From Nitrospirota bacterium (GTDB lineage Bacteria > Nitrospirota > Thermodesulfovibrionia > Thermodesulfovibrionales > Dissulfurispiraceae): a DNA stretch of 64,000 bases. The translations under genes and the position numbers were made by a program. The stretch is from assembly GCA_004321915.1 (NCBI GenBank), contig SCQE01000088.1:1-64000 (forward strand). The letters are read 5' to 3'. The stretch's first letter is position 1. Each line of letters opens with the position of its first letter. Under the pieces are notes generated by a model. It was not told the DNA's origin. It saw nothing but the letters and a program-made list of their open reading frames with translations, and did no database searches. Positions 25,192-35,325 of the stretch are shown one piece after another.

Positions 25192-27096
25192 ATGACTACA
25201 GAAAAACATGAATTTAAAACAGAGGTAAAGCAACTACTTGATTTAATGATACATTCTCTTTATTCCCACAAGGAGGTCTTTCTTCGCGAGCTGATCTCGA
25301 ACGCGTCGGACGCGATAGACAAAATTCGCTATGAATCCCTGACAAATAAGGACATTACCGAAGGCGATACCTCTTGGAAGATAAAAATCAGCGCCGACAA
25401 AGACAAAGGCACAATCACCGTAAGCGACAACGGAATAGGCATGACCAAAGAGGATGCTGTGCAGGCGCTCGGAACAATAGCGCATTCAGGCACAAAAGAA
25501 TTCATGAAATTGCTCCAGAGCAAAGAGGTAAAAGACAATCCCGAACTTATAGGACAATTCGGTGTCGGTTTCTACTCGTCCTTCATGGTTGCCGACAGCA
25601 TAACGGTCATTTCGAGAAAGGCCGGGGCACAGCAGAATTCGGCGGTAAAATGGGTGTCTGCCGCAGACGGGTCATATACGGTCGAATACGTTGAAAAGCC
25701 CTCACGAGGCACCGACGTTGTTCTACACCTTAAGGAAGACGAAAAAAAATACCTTGAGACGTGGGAAATAAAGGGCATCGTAAAAAAATATTCCGATTTC
25801 ATCGAGCACCCGGTTGTAATGGAAATAGAAAAAGAGAAAGAGAGCGAAATCTCAAAAGGCAGCAAAGTAAAGGTAAAGGAAGAAGAAACGCTCAACTCCA
25901 TGAAGGCGATCTGGCTCAGGGACAGGGCCGAAGTCACTAACGAAGAGTACAATGAGTTTTACAAGCACCTGTCTCATGATTTTGCGGACCCGTTGAAGGT
26001 CCTTCACTATAAAGCCGAAGGCACTTCGGAGTTCACATCTCTGCTCTACATCCCGTCAAAGGCGCAGTTCAATCTTTTTTACAAGGATTTCAAAATCGGT
26101 CCGACCCTTTATGTTAAGAGGGTGCAGATCATGGAGCATTGCGAAGATCTGGTCCCTCAATACCTGAGGTTTGTGTGCGGTGTTATCGACTCGTCAGACC
26201 TGCCGCTGAATGTTTCGAGAGAGATCTTGCAGAACAACAGACAGGTCGAGATAATCAAAAAGAATATCACCAAAAAAATTCTCGATACGCTCGACGAGAT
26301 GAAAAAACATGCTTATGACACCTACCTTAAATTCTATGCCGAGTTCGGGAGACTGCTTAAAGAAGGCATTCATTTCGACTTTTCGAGAAGAGAAGCCATT
26401 GCGGACCTGCTTTTGTTCAAGTCAACGAAGACCGACGCGAATGAGTTTGCAACGCTTCAAAAATATGTTGACGGGATGAAGGACGGGCAGGAAGAGATCT
26501 ATTATATCGTCGCAGAAAACATCGAAGCGGCCTTGAAGTCGCCGTATCTCGAGACGTTTAAAGAAAAAGATTACGAGGTCTTGATAATGCTGGACGAGGT
26601 CGACGAAATAGTGATGAGCGGTCTTGAATACAAGGGCAAGCGGCTGAAATCGGTAATAAGAGGAGACATAAAGCTCGACAAGGAAGAGGCAAAAGAGGCT
26701 GACAAGGCCGGCAAGAAATACAAAAAGCTGATTGACCTGATAAAAGACAAGCTCAAAGACAGTGTAAAGGATGTGCGGCTGTCGGGCAGATTGAAGGACT
26801 CTGCCTGCTGTCTTGTGGCTGACGAGGGGGATATGGACCCGCAGATGGAACGTATAATGAAGGCCATGGGTCAGGATATTCCACAGACAAAGAGAATACT
26901 CGAAATAAACCCTAGCCATCCGCTTTTTGAGGCCATGAACCGGATCTTCGAAAATGATAAAGAAAACGCGCTTTTAGGCGAATACGTAGGGCTGCTTTAC
27001 GATCAGGCGATAATAATCGAGGGCGGAAAACCCAAAGACCCTGCGGCTTTTGCGAAAACGATCGCAAAGCTTATGGTTGAGCGCGCAGGGGTCTGA
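25192..27096 (+). CDS. htpG: Molecular chaperone HtpG (Hsp90)
   Basis: A 634-residue Hsp90. The N-terminal GHKL ATPase has LRELISNASDAIDK, DNGIGM and GQFGVGFYS; the middle domain has NVSREILQNNRQV; the C-terminal dimerisation domain follows. Length and domain order match the family. A perfect CIRCE sits between promoter and start, predicting HrcA repression relieved by heat shock. AGGAGGGG precedes the ATG. Confidence 0.97.
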   Translation: MTTEKHEFKTEVKQLLDLMIHSLYSHKEVFLRELISNASDAIDKIRYESLTNKDITEGDTSWKIKISADKDKGTITVSDNGIGMTKEDAVQALGTIAHSGTKEFMKLLQSKEVKDNPELIGQFGVGFYSSFMVADSITVISRKAGAQQNSAVKWVSAADGSYTVEYVEKPSRGTDVVLHLKEDEKKYLETWEIKGIVKKYSDFIEHPVVMEIEKEKESEISKGSKVKVKEEETLNSMKAIWLRDRAEVTNEEYNEFYKHLSHDFADPLKVLHYKAEGTSEFTSLLYIPSKAQFNLFYKDFKIGPTLYVKRVQIMEHCEDLVPQYLRFVCGVIDSSDLPLNVSREILQNNRQVEIIKKNITKKILDTLDEMKKHAYDTYLKFYAEFGRLLKEGIHFDFSRREAIADLLLFKSTKTDANEFATLQKYVDGMKDGQEEIYYIVAENIEAALKSPYLETFKEKDYEVLIMLDEVDEIVMSGLEYKGKRLKSVIRGDIKLDKEEAKEADKAGKKYKKLIDLIKDKLKDSVKDVRLSGRLKDSACCLVADEGDMDPQMERIMKAMGQDIPQTKRILEINPSHPLFEAMNRIFENDKENALLGEYVGLLYDQAIIIEGGKPKDPAAFAKTIAKLMVERAGV

Positions 27097-27167
27097 CTTT
27101 TTTACAATAAAGTCCGCTAAATGATATGATGTATGACGCCGTTCAAAATTCTTAGCGGGGTGCGCTT

Positions 27168-29609
27168 GTGCCTAAAAATATGAAGGTTTTTCAGGAATCC
27201 TTGCTGGACCACCTGACTTACGATCTAGCGAAAGATAAATATTCGGCAACAACCAGAGACAAGTTCAACGCCCTTTCGCTCTCGGTAAGAGAGCACCTTG
27301 TGGAGCGCTGGATAAACACACAGCAGCAGTATTACGAGGTCAAAGCGAAAAGGGTCTATTATCTGTCGCTCGAATTCTTGCTCGGCAGACTGCTCAGAAA
27401 CTATATCCTCAACTGCGGATTGACGGCTGAATACAGCAAGGCTCTGGATGTCTTTGGAATCAATTATGAAGAAGCAGCGGAGCAGGAGTGGGACGCGGGG
27501 CTCGGCAACGGAGGGCTCGGAAGGCTCGCTGCCTGTTTTCTCGATTCTTTGGCAACATTGGAGTATCCGGGCTACGGCTATGGTATCAGATACGAGTTCG
27601 GCATATTTTCGCAAAAAATAATGGACGGCTATCAGGTCGAATCTCCGGACAACTGGCTCCGCTACGGCAATCCTTGGGAGTTTCCCCGTCCGGAGTTGAT
27701 CTATCCTGTCCGTTTTTACGGCAGGACGCATACGGTTTCGAGCCCGGGCGGACGCTACAGAATGGAGTGGGTCGACGGCGATGAGGTTATGGCCATGGCC
27801 TATGACTATCCTGTGCCCGGGTTCCATAACGAGACCGTGAATACCCTTCGCCTCTGGGCCGCAAAATCGACCAGAGAGTTCAATCTCGATTATTTCAACA
27901 GCGGCGACTATGTGAGGGCCGTCGAAAGCAAGAGCCACAGCGAAAGCATTTCAAAGGTGCTCTATCCGAACGACCATTCATTGGCAGGCAAAGAGCTGCG
28001 GCTCAAACAGCAGTATTTTTTTGTAAGCGCCACTATCAGGGACATTATAAGACGGTACAAAAAATTCCATAAAAGCTACCGCGAATTCCCGAACGAAGTG
28101 GCCATACAGTTGAACGACACCCATCCCTCGATAGCCATCGCCGAACTTATGCATATACTTGTGGACGAGGAGGGTATTGCATGGGATGACGCATGGGGAA
28201 TAACAAATAACACCTTCGGGTACACGAACCATACCGTGCTTCCGGAAGCGCTCGAAACATGGTCGGAAGGCCTGTTCGCCTATCTGCTGCCGAGACACCT
28301 TCAGATCATACAGGAGATAAACCGGCGTTTCCTGATCCAAGTGGACGGCCGGTTTCCGGGTGACGGGGGCAGAAAGGAAAGTCTTGCCATCATAACCGGC
28401 AACGGCGAAAATATGATACATATGGCCAGACTGGCTGTTGTGGGGAGCCATACGGTCAACGGGGTTTCGGAACTGCACAGTAAAATACTCAAAGAGACCG
28501 TGTTCGACAGCTTCTACCTGATGACTCCGGAAAAGTTTACCAATGTCACGAACGGCATAACACCGAGGAGATGGCTGATGCACGCCAATCCAAAGCTCTC
28601 AGCCTTGATACGGGACGCTATAGGCGAAGGGTGGGAAAAAAACCTTGAGGAACTGCGCCTGCTTGAGTCCTATGCCGAGGACACGGATTTCCGCAACCGC
28701 TTCGCCAAGATAAAACGCGAAAACAAACACACGCTTGACAACTATCTCAAACAGCACTGCCAGATATCGCTCAATCCCAACTTCATGCTCGATTGCCAAG
28801 CCAAAAGATTTCATGAATATAAAAGACAGCTCTTGAACATTCTGCACGTCATAACACTTTACAATAGGCTGCGCGAGGGCCGGGAAGGCGGCTCCTTTAC
28901 CCCGAGGACCGTGCTTTTCGCCGGCAAATCAGCGCCCGGATACTATATCAGCAAACTTATAATCAAACTTATACATAACATCACCGCCGCAATCGCCGAC
29001 GACCCGATGGTCAACAAACAGCTCCAAGTGGTCTTTGTTCCCAATTACGGCGTAACGCTTGCGCAACGCATTATGCCGGCCGCAGAGCTTTCTGAACAGA
29101 TATCGACGGCCGGATACGAGGCATCGGGAACAGGCAATATGAAGTTTACTCTAAACGGCGCTCTCACTATAGGGACTCTGGACGGGGCCAACGTCGAGAT
29201 ACGCGAAGAGGTGGGAGAGGAAAACTTTTTCCTGTTCGGACTTAAGGCCGAACAGATAATGCAGATGTCCCACAGCTATAATGCCCAATGGTATTATGAG
29301 CAAAACCACGAGCTGAAACAGGCGATAGATCAGATTGCAAACGGATATTTTTCCCCCGAAAATTCAAAACTCTTTTCTCCTCTGGTAGAGAGTTTGCTCG
29401 GTTACGACAGGTTCTTTGTCCTTGCCGATTTCGCCCTATATATCGCTTGTCAGGAAAGGGTTTCCGAAATCTATAAGGATGAGGCCGCATGGAACAAAAT
29501 GGCTGTGCTGAATGTTGCCCGTTCAGGCAAGTTTTCGAGCGACAGGGCCATACGGGAATATGCCGAAAATATCTGGAAAATATCGGCCGTTCATTCTTCG
29601 TCCTCATAA
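27168..29609 (+). CDS. glgP: Glycogen/alpha-glucan phosphorylase
   Basis: An 813-residue phosphorylase releasing glucose-1-phosphate from alpha-1,4-glucans. GNGGLGRLAACFLDS, KRFHEYKRQ, VPNYGVTLAQR and the PLP-site segment EASGTGNMKFTLNG are all intact. The start is a GTG at 27168 with GCGGGG upstream. It ends six bases before the oligosaccharyltransferase gene, so the two may be cotranscribed, although no functional link is obvious. Confidence 0.96.
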   Translation: MPKNMKVFQESLLDHLTYDLAKDKYSATTRDKFNALSLSVREHLVERWINTQQQYYEVKAKRVYYLSLEFLLGRLLRNYILNCGLTAEYSKALDVFGINYEEAAEQEWDAGLGNGGLGRLAACFLDSLATLEYPGYGYGIRYEFGIFSQKIMDGYQVESPDNWLRYGNPWEFPRPELIYPVRFYGRTHTVSSPGGRYRMEWVDGDEVMAMAYDYPVPGFHNETVNTLRLWAAKSTREFNLDYFNSGDYVRAVESKSHSESISKVLYPNDHSLAGKELRLKQQYFFVSATIRDIIRRYKKFHKSYREFPNEVAIQLNDTHPSIAIAELMHILVDEEGIAWDDAWGITNNTFGYTNHTVLPEALETWSEGLFAYLLPRHLQIIQEINRRFLIQVDGRFPGDGGRKESLAIITGNGENMIHMARLAVVGSHTVNGVSELHSKILKETVFDSFYLMTPEKFTNVTNGITPRRWLMHANPKLSALIRDAIGEGWEKNLEELRLLESYAEDTDFRNRFAKIKRENKHTLDNYLKQHCQISLNPNFMLDCQAKRFHEYKRQLLNILHVITLYNRLREGREGGSFTPRTVLFAGKSAPGYYISKLIIKLIHNITAAIADDPMVNKQLQVVFVPNYGVTLAQRIMPAAELSEQISTAGYEASGTGNMKFTLNGALTIGTLDGANVEIREEVGEENFFLFGLKAEQIMQMSHSYNAQWYYEQNHELKQAIDQIANGYFSPENSKLFSPLVESLLGYDRFFVLADFALYIACQERVSEIYKDEAAWNKMAVLNVARSGKFSSDRAIREYAENIWKISAVHSSSS

Positions 29610-29615
29610 AGCGAT

Positions 29616-31676
29616 TTGTCGATGAAAAAAAACAAAGACAAAAAAAGCGCCTTACCGTCTATCGAAAAGCCGCCGTTTCGGGAAAGGGCGCTCTCTTTTT
29701 TAAAGCCGGCAGGGAAGTATAACTTCATATTCTTTCTCGTAGCAGTGATAATATGCGTTTCCGTTTCGACCGGCGTAAGGTTCAAGCAGTATTCGATCTG
29801 GACCGAAACCCCCCAAGCCCATTTTGTCGGAGATATTCCGATGATGACCACGCTGGATTCCTATTACTGGTTTAAGTTTGCAAAAGACTACACTGCCGGA
29901 ACATTGCCGGCGGACAGGCCGGTCCCTATGCTCGGGTTTATGCTTGCCAAGCTGGCAGCTTTTTTTGACGGCAACGTTTATAAAGCCGGCATATACCTTA
30001 TACCGGTGCTTGCAAGCCTTTTTATAATCCCCTTATGCCTGTATTTTTATCGCCTCGGGCTGCCTGCTGCCGGGATCATGGGAGGACTGGTAGGCTCATT
30101 CAGCTATATGTACATTGCGCGCTCCTCTATCGGCAGGGTCGACACAGATTCTCTCAACCTGTTTTTTCCTTTGCTCTCGTCATATTTCATTTTAGCGGCC
30201 GGTGAAAAAAAGGACATAAAGAATGTAGTTGTTCATTCAGGGCTTGCCGGGTTTTCCATGCTGCTGTTTCACTGGTGGTACGAACATCCGGGTTTTACGA
30301 TTATTTATATGGCGGCCCTTATCGCGTATCTTTTTTTAAACAGGATCGAATATAAAACCGTACTGTATGGCAGCGGCGCTTATGCCCTCTGCTCGAACCC
30401 TTTCTTCTTATGGAAAGGGGTTGCCGGTATCCGCGACTTCATGACAAGCTATTTTTCGATCAAAGAAGCGACCACCGTAACAAGCGATATCGTGCTGCCC
30501 AATATCTTGACCACAATTACCGAAACGCAGAAGATCTCGGCAAAAGATGTGCTTTCAGGGATCCTTCATGAGCCTGCGCTTGCAGGGGCCGGACTGGCCC
30601 TCTTCTTTATTTGCGCGCTCATAAACTGGAAAAAAACCGTCCCTATAGCCCCGGTTGTTGTTTTGGGATTGTGGGCCTTCAGGAGCTCCAACAGATTTGC
30701 GATGTTCCTCGGCCCGTTTGTGGGCGCGGGGTTCGGCTTTCTGCTCAATATCCTTATAGTGAACTTTATCGGCTGGATAACAGAAACGGGCAGGAGAGAA
30801 ACTGTTAAAGAAGTTCTGGTATACGCACTGTCTTTTGTTTTGTTTTTTGCGTTTTCGGCGCAAACCGCAATATCTTTTACGCCCTCTCCGTCCATTCCCG
30901 CAAGCATTTACAGGACCTTTATAGATTTTAAAAAGCTTTCGTCCGGCAACACGTCCGTTTTTACATGGTGGGATTTCGGACACGCGTTAAAGGATGCGGG
31001 ATATACCGTTTATCATGACGGGGCCATGCATGGAGGGCCGTCGACTTATTTCACTGGACGGGGACTGGTCTTAAATAATCCGATGGAGCTTCAAAGCATA
31101 ATAAGATGTTTTAACAGCAAAGACAAAACCTGCTATAACAAAATTGATGTCTTGGAAAACAAAACATACAAAGAACTTATCTCAACCGCGCTGAATTATA
31201 ACGGGCCTGTCGAAAATGAAAACGCATATGTTCTTTTTACTTACGATATGATAGCCAAATACGGGGCCATAAGCTTTTTCGGCTTATGGGATTTCGAGAA
31301 AAAAACCGGAGAAAATCTTTTCTTCGAAGAACTCAGATGCAGCGGCATACGTAATAACATCCTCAGCTGCGGCGATGTGACTGCTGATTTGACCGCAGGC
31401 TTGATCAACAGGACAACACCTCTAAGAAAGGCCGTATTCTCGAAAAACGGCAATGTTGTACAGGAACTGTCCTATAATCACGATAAAGGGCTATATTTGG
31501 AACTCGTGTTCGATGACCGGAACAATATTGTAGGGGTTTTTTTCCTTGATGAAAGGGTCTTCTATTCTAATTTCAATCAGATGTACCTGCTCGGCAAATA
31601 CGACAAGGACCTGTTTGAAGAGGCTTACAATGTTTTTCCCTACGCCAGATATTTCAAAGTCAAATTCCAGAAATAG
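29616..31676 (+). CDS. STT3/PglB-type oligosaccharyltransferase
   Basis: A 686-residue multi-helix protein with a globular C-terminal part from about residue 430. It carries the hallmarks of the STT3 family: a first acidic motif in TTLDSYYWF (D81), the DTD motif in IGRVDTDSLN (about 176-178), the TIxE loop motif TITE (E near 301), and the sequon-reading WWDYG signature as WWDFG (about 451-455). PglB of Campylobacter (about 713 residues) is the closest known model. It should transfer a lipid-linked glycan to Asn of secreted proteins in the periplasm. No glycan-assembly genes lie nearby; glgP is directly upstream. Confidence 0.85.
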   Translation: MSMKKNKDKKSALPSIEKPPFRERALSFLKPAGKYNFIFFLVAVIICVSVSTGVRFKQYSIWTETPQAHFVGDIPMMTTLDSYYWFKFAKDYTAGTLPADRPVPMLGFMLAKLAAFFDGNVYKAGIYLIPVLASLFIIPLCLYFYRLGLPAAGIMGGLVGSFSYMYIARSSIGRVDTDSLNLFFPLLSSYFILAAGEKKDIKNVVVHSGLAGFSMLLFHWWYEHPGFTIIYMAALIAYLFLNRIEYKTVLYGSGAYALCSNPFFLWKGVAGIRDFMTSYFSIKEATTVTSDIVLPNILTTITETQKISAKDVLSGILHEPALAGAGLALFFICALINWKKTVPIAPVVVLGLWAFRSSNRFAMFLGPFVGAGFGFLLNILIVNFIGWITETGRRETVKEVLVYALSFVLFFAFSAQTAISFTPSPSIPASIYRTFIDFKKLSSGNTSVFTWWDFGHALKDAGYTVYHDGAMHGGPSTYFTGRGLVLNNPMELQSIIRCFNSKDKTCYNKIDVLENKTYKELISTALNYNGPVENENAYVLFTYDMIAKYGAISFFGLWDFEKKTGENLFFEELRCSGIRNNILSCGDVTADLTAGLINRTTPLRKAVFSKNGNVVQELSYNHDKGLYLELVFDDRNNIVGVFFLDERVFYSNFNQMYLLGKYDKDLFEEAYNVFPYARYFKVKFQK

Positions 31677-31685
31677 CCGGGCATA

Positions 31686-32468
31686 TCAACCGCCGGATTT
31701 CCGGCCCCTTAACCGTACTATCACAAGGCCTGCAGTTATCATGGCTCCGCACAATATCTGTCCCATGGTCAGAAAACCTAAGATAAAACCGATCTGCGCA
31801 TCCGGTTCCCTGAAGAACTCGACAAAAAACCTGAACACCCCGTAAAAAACCAAAAAAAGTCCTGAAACAACCCCGCTGCCGAATTTTCTGCCTTTTAAAA
31901 ACCACATTATCCCGAACAACAGAAAACCTTCTAGGAAAAGCTCATAGAGCTGGGAAGGATGTCGCGGCAGAGGTCCCCCTGACGGGAAAACCATGGCCCA
32001 CGCCACATCCGTTACCCTGCCGTAAAGTTCGGAATTGATAAAGTTGCCGAGCCTGCCGAGCCCTATGCCGATAGGCGCTGTTGCCGCTATCAGATCGGAC
32101 AGCAGCCAAAAATCCGCAAAGGTTTTCCGGCTGAAAAGAAACCCTGCCGCAATCGTGCCTATAAGTCCTCCGTGAAAAGACATGCCGCCCTGCCAGACCG
32201 CAAATATTTCGAGGGGATGATTGAGATAGTAACCGGGATTATAAAAAATCACATACCCGAGTCTGGCCCCGAAAAGCAGGCCGAGAATAAGATACGAAAA
32301 AAGAGACTCGACAAAATCAGCCCCGAAAGCAAGCCCTTTTTCCTTGATCTGCAGCCTGATAAGCAAATAGGACGCAAGAAACCCGAGCAGGTACATCATG
32401 CCGTACCATCGGACAGCAAGAGGTCCTATCTTGAATATTTCAGGACTTATATTCGGATAAGGTATCAT
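31686..32468 (-). CDS. lgt: Prolipoprotein diacylglyceryl transferase
   Basis: A 260-residue integral membrane enzyme that adds diacylglycerol to the lipobox cysteine. The signature GRLGNFINSELYGR, the essential HGGLIG and the N-terminal VRWYGMMYLLGF are present with about seven helices. It is convergent with the oligosaccharyltransferase gene. Its substrates in this window would include ZnuA, the M48 protein and the TPR lipoprotein. Confidence 0.95.
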   Translation of the reverse strand: MIPYPNISPEIFKIGPLAVRWYGMMYLLGFLASYLLIRLQIKEKGLAFGADFVESLFSYLILGLLFGARLGYVIFYNPGYYLNHPLEIFAVWQGGMSFHGGLIGTIAAGFLFSRKTFADFWLLSDLIAATAPIGIGLGRLGNFINSELYGRVTDVAWAMVFPSGGPLPRHPSQLYELFLEGFLLFGIMWFLKGRKFGSGVVSGLFLVFYGVFRFFVEFFREPDAQIGFILGFLTMGQILCGAMITAGLVIVRLRGRKSGG

Positions 32469-32569
32469 GCGTTTTATTTCGAACAGCTTTTAATTATACA
32501 TGAAACTGCCGGTTATTTAAGCTTGATACATGCCTTTTTGCAGGCCCATTGGTTATCATAATAAATTGC

Positions 32570-33775
32570 ATGAATAACGGACAACGCTTTTCAGCTTTAT
32601 ACGTAAGGGATTTCCGGCTTTTCTGGTTCGGGCAGGTCATATCGCTTTCGGGCACATGGATGCATTCGGTCGCCCAAAGCTGGCTTGTTTATTCCCTGAC
32701 AAAGTCCCCTCTTTATCTCGGCATAGTGGCTTCGCTGTCCGCACTGCCGATTTTATTGTTCGCGCTTTTTGGCGGGATCGTTGCCGACAGGTACCCCAAG
32801 AGAAACATACTTATTATCACCCAGATACTTTCGGTAATTCCGGCATTAGTGGTCGGATTTCTCACGGACAAACAACTTGTGACCGTATGGCATGTGGGCA
32901 TAATAGCGGTCTTTCTCGGGACCGTCAATGCCTTTGACATCCCGGCAAGGCAGGCCTTTCTTGCCGAGGTGGTGAACAAGGCCGATATTACAAATGCAAT
33001 AGCGCTGAATTCGGCGGCCTTTAACGGCGCCAGGATCATAGGCCCTATAATGGCAGGGTTTATTATTGTAGAATACGGGATCCCCGCATGTTTCTATCTC
33101 AATGCCGCGAGTTTTATTCCTGTCATAGTTTTTATGTGGATGATACGCGCAAAAGGACAGCTAAAGGCCTACAGCACAGGCATGTACGAAGGGATCGTCG
33201 AAGGCTGGCGGTTTGTAAAAAAAGAGCGTCAGGTATTCTGTATTATGGCCCTGATAGCCGTGTTCAGCTTGTTCGGAGTGCCGTATCTGACCTTAATGCC
33301 GGTCCTCGCCGAGGAGATCTTTCATCGCGGCGCTACCGGCCTCAGCTATCTTGTGGCATCCGCAGGAACAGGCTCGTTTATAGCAGCGATGACAATAGCG
33401 TTCAAGGGAGAGGTCGAGAGAAAAGACATCTATATACCTCTCGCGGGCATCGTGTTCTCTCTCTCTGTGTTCGGAATAGCCTTTTCGACAAATTTTTATC
33501 TTTCCATGGCGCTCGTCTTTACAGCAGGGTGGGGAATTGTCAGCTTCTTGGCAACGAGCAACAGCTTCATCCAGAATACGGTGACTGACGAGCTGAGAGG
33601 CAGGGTAATGAGCCTTTATACTATCGTCTTTTTAGGCTTTGCGCCTCTCGGCAACTCTATGGTCGGCTTTATGGCCGATTTTGCCGGGGCGATGGAATCG
33701 CTAAGGGTCTTCGCTGTTTTATGTCTTGCAGGAAGCTTAATATTCGCACAACGCTTCAGGAGGCTTCTATGTTAA
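32570..33775 (+). CDS. MFS transporter (MFS_3/enterobactin-exporter-like)
   Basis: A 401-residue 12-helix carrier: FSALYVRDFRLFWFGQVISLSG at the start, GGIVADRYPKRNIL (motif A) after helix 2, and FDIPARQAFLAE mid-protein, all typical of the MFS_3 branch. Substrate unknown; exporters dominate this branch. The ATG at 32570 has no Shine-Dalgarno but a TATCAT box ten bases upstream, suggesting a leaderless mRNA. The 3' end overlaps tsaB by 7 bp. Confidence 0.88.
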   Translation: MNNGQRFSALYVRDFRLFWFGQVISLSGTWMHSVAQSWLVYSLTKSPLYLGIVASLSALPILLFALFGGIVADRYPKRNILIITQILSVIPALVVGFLTDKQLVTVWHVGIIAVFLGTVNAFDIPARQAFLAEVVNKADITNAIALNSAAFNGARIIGPIMAGFIIVEYGIPACFYLNAASFIPVIVFMWMIRAKGQLKAYSTGMYEGIVEGWRFVKKERQVFCIMALIAVFSLFGVPYLTLMPVLAEEIFHRGATGLSYLVASAGTGSFIAAMTIAFKGEVERKDIYIPLAGIVFSLSVFGIAFSTNFYLSMALVFTAGWGIVSFLATSNSFIQNTVTDELRGRVMSLYTIVFLGFAPLGNSMVGFMADFAGAMESLRVFAVLCLAGSLIFAQRFRRLLC

Positions 33776-34455
33776 TTCTTGCGCTCGATACATCCACAAT
33801 GCTCGGGGGGGCTGCGCTTATGCAGGATGACCTGCTGATAGCGGAATCCCGGCTCAATGTGAAAATAACACATTCGGAGCGGGTAATGACCGAAATAGAC
33901 GCGATACTGTCGCGTTCAGGCCTCTCATTGCAAGATGTCGATATATTCGGCATTGCCGCGGGCCCGGGCTCTTTTACAGGACTGCGCGTCGGGCTCAGCA
34001 CGATCAAAGGACTTGTATATGCGACAGGCAAAAAACTTGTGTCGGTCTCAACTCTGGAGGCGCTTGCTTGGAATGTCCCGTTCAGCGCTTATGACGTATG
34101 CCCGATCTTGGACGCCCGCAAAAAACAGGTCTACACCGGAATTTTTTCATGGAGCGGAGCGGGCTTTTCTACGCTGATGCCGGAGAGGGCAACCGCTTTG
34201 GAAGACCTTCTTGAAAAAATAAACGTTCCAACAGTATTTCTCGGCGACGGGGTGCCGATCTACAGGTCCCGCATCGAGCAGAAACTGGGGGACAAGGCCA
34301 TATTTGCGCCTCCTCATAAATCGGTGCCTGCGCCTGCGAACACAGCCTATCTATGCGTTCAAAAGGCGCGGAGAGAAGAGTTTGAAGACCCCATAGCGCT
34401 GACACCCGCATATCTTAGAAAATCCGAAGCCGAGCTGAAACTGAAAAAGGAATAG
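33769..34455 (+). CDS. tsaB: tRNA threonylcarbamoyladenosine biosynthesis protein TsaB
   Basis: A 228-residue ASKHA-fold protein: LALDTSTMLGG, then GIAAGPGSFTGLRVGLSTIKGL. TsaB is the structural partner of TsaD in making t6A at tRNA position 37. The ATG at 33769 is preceded by CAGGAGG inside the MFS gene; an upstream ATG at 33721 is rejected. rimI follows after one base, the classic tsaB-rimI arrangement. Confidence 0.93.
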   Translation: MLILALDTSTMLGGAALMQDDLLIAESRLNVKITHSERVMTEIDAILSRSGLSLQDVDIFGIAAGPGSFTGLRVGLSTIKGLVYATGKKLVSVSTLEALAWNVPFSAYDVCPILDARKKQVYTGIFSWSGAGFSTLMPERATALEDLLEKINVPTVFLGDGVPIYRSRIEQKLGDKAIFAPPHKSVPAPANTAYLCVQKARREEFEDPIALTPAYLRKSEAELKLKKE

Positions 34456-34456
34456 C

Positions 34457-34900
34457 ATGGATACGCCTCTATTGAGGAAGATGGCGGAACCGGACCTGCC
34501 CTCCGTGCTTGATATCGAACGCCTGTGTTTCAGTATGCCTTGGTCGGAGGCCTCTTTTTTAAGCGAGCTTTACAGTCCACGATCGATTGTTATGCTGGCC
34601 GAAATTAACGGCAAAGTGGTCGGCTATATCTGCGTAAGCCATTTTGAAGAAGAGGCGCAGCTCCTAAACCTTGCCGTACACCCTGACTTCCGGAAATCCG
34701 GCACCGGCCGGGCGCTTCTAAGCTCGGCGCTCTACAGGCTAAAAGAAAACGGGTGCAAGAATATATTTCTCGAGGTGAGGGAGTCCAATTCGACCTCTAT
34801 AAAATTCTACGAAAAATCGGGCTTCAGGCAGAGCGGCAACAGAAAAAATTACTATATCAAACCTGTCGAAAATGCAGTAATCATGCGGCTTGAACTCTGA
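34457..34900 (+). CDS. rimI: Ribosomal-protein alanine N-acetyltransferase RimI
   Basis: A 147-residue GNAT enzyme acetylating the N-terminal alanine of ribosomal protein S18. LLNLAVHPDFRKSGTGRALL is the acetyl-CoA-binding motif A; LEVRESNSTSIKFYEKSGF is the RimI-type motif B. It follows tsaB directly. The 425-bp gap after it holds a purC remnant. Confidence 0.92.
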   Translation: MDTPLLRKMAEPDLPSVLDIERLCFSMPWSEASFLSELYSPRSIVMLAEINGKVVGYICVSHFEEEAQLLNLAVHPDFRKSGTGRALLSSALYRLKENGCKNIFLEVRESNSTSIKFYEKSGFRQSGNRKNYYIKPVENAVIMRLEL

Positions 34901-35045
34901 CCATACACAATGCCATATATGACGCCAATAATTGATAGGGTTGTAGCGGAGCGAGCAGTTGGAACTTTCCAATAGCCCTGAGCGGAAGAAGTCCGGCCTT
35001 ATCTCTGTACGTCTATCGCATGTAGGGCTATACACAAAAACAGGG

Positions 35046-35224
35046 ACGCCTGATTCGGCTTCCCTGCGCCCAAACTATGTGACAGCTTCGACAAACAAGT
35101 AGTGAGAGATTATCTCCTGACGCTCGACTGGAACCAGACCTATCCGGGCCCCGTGCTTCCTGACGACATTGTGCAAAAAACAGCCGCTCGGTACAGAGAG
35201 CTATTGGGGATATTGACGGGGTAA
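35046..35224 (+). pseudogene. purC (SAICAR synthetase) 3' remnant
   Basis: The frame from 35087 to the TAA at 35222-35224 reads [16 protein letters not shown], then an ending with [22 protein letters not shown]. This is the unmistakable C-terminus of PurC. Just upstream in another frame (35046-35081) is [11 protein letters not shown], matching the preceding TPDSSRFW motif, so at least one frameshift separates them. No start, ATP-binding core or 5' part remains. Bases 34901-35045 hold nothing recognisable. Confidence 0.75.
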
Positions 35225-35325
35225 GAAAAAGGGGCGCAGCATTTAGCTCATAACGAGACCTTAAGCGATTTGCGCTGACTAATTAAAAAGCGTAAACTAA
35301 AAACAAGCGGAAGGAGGTGTCAAAT

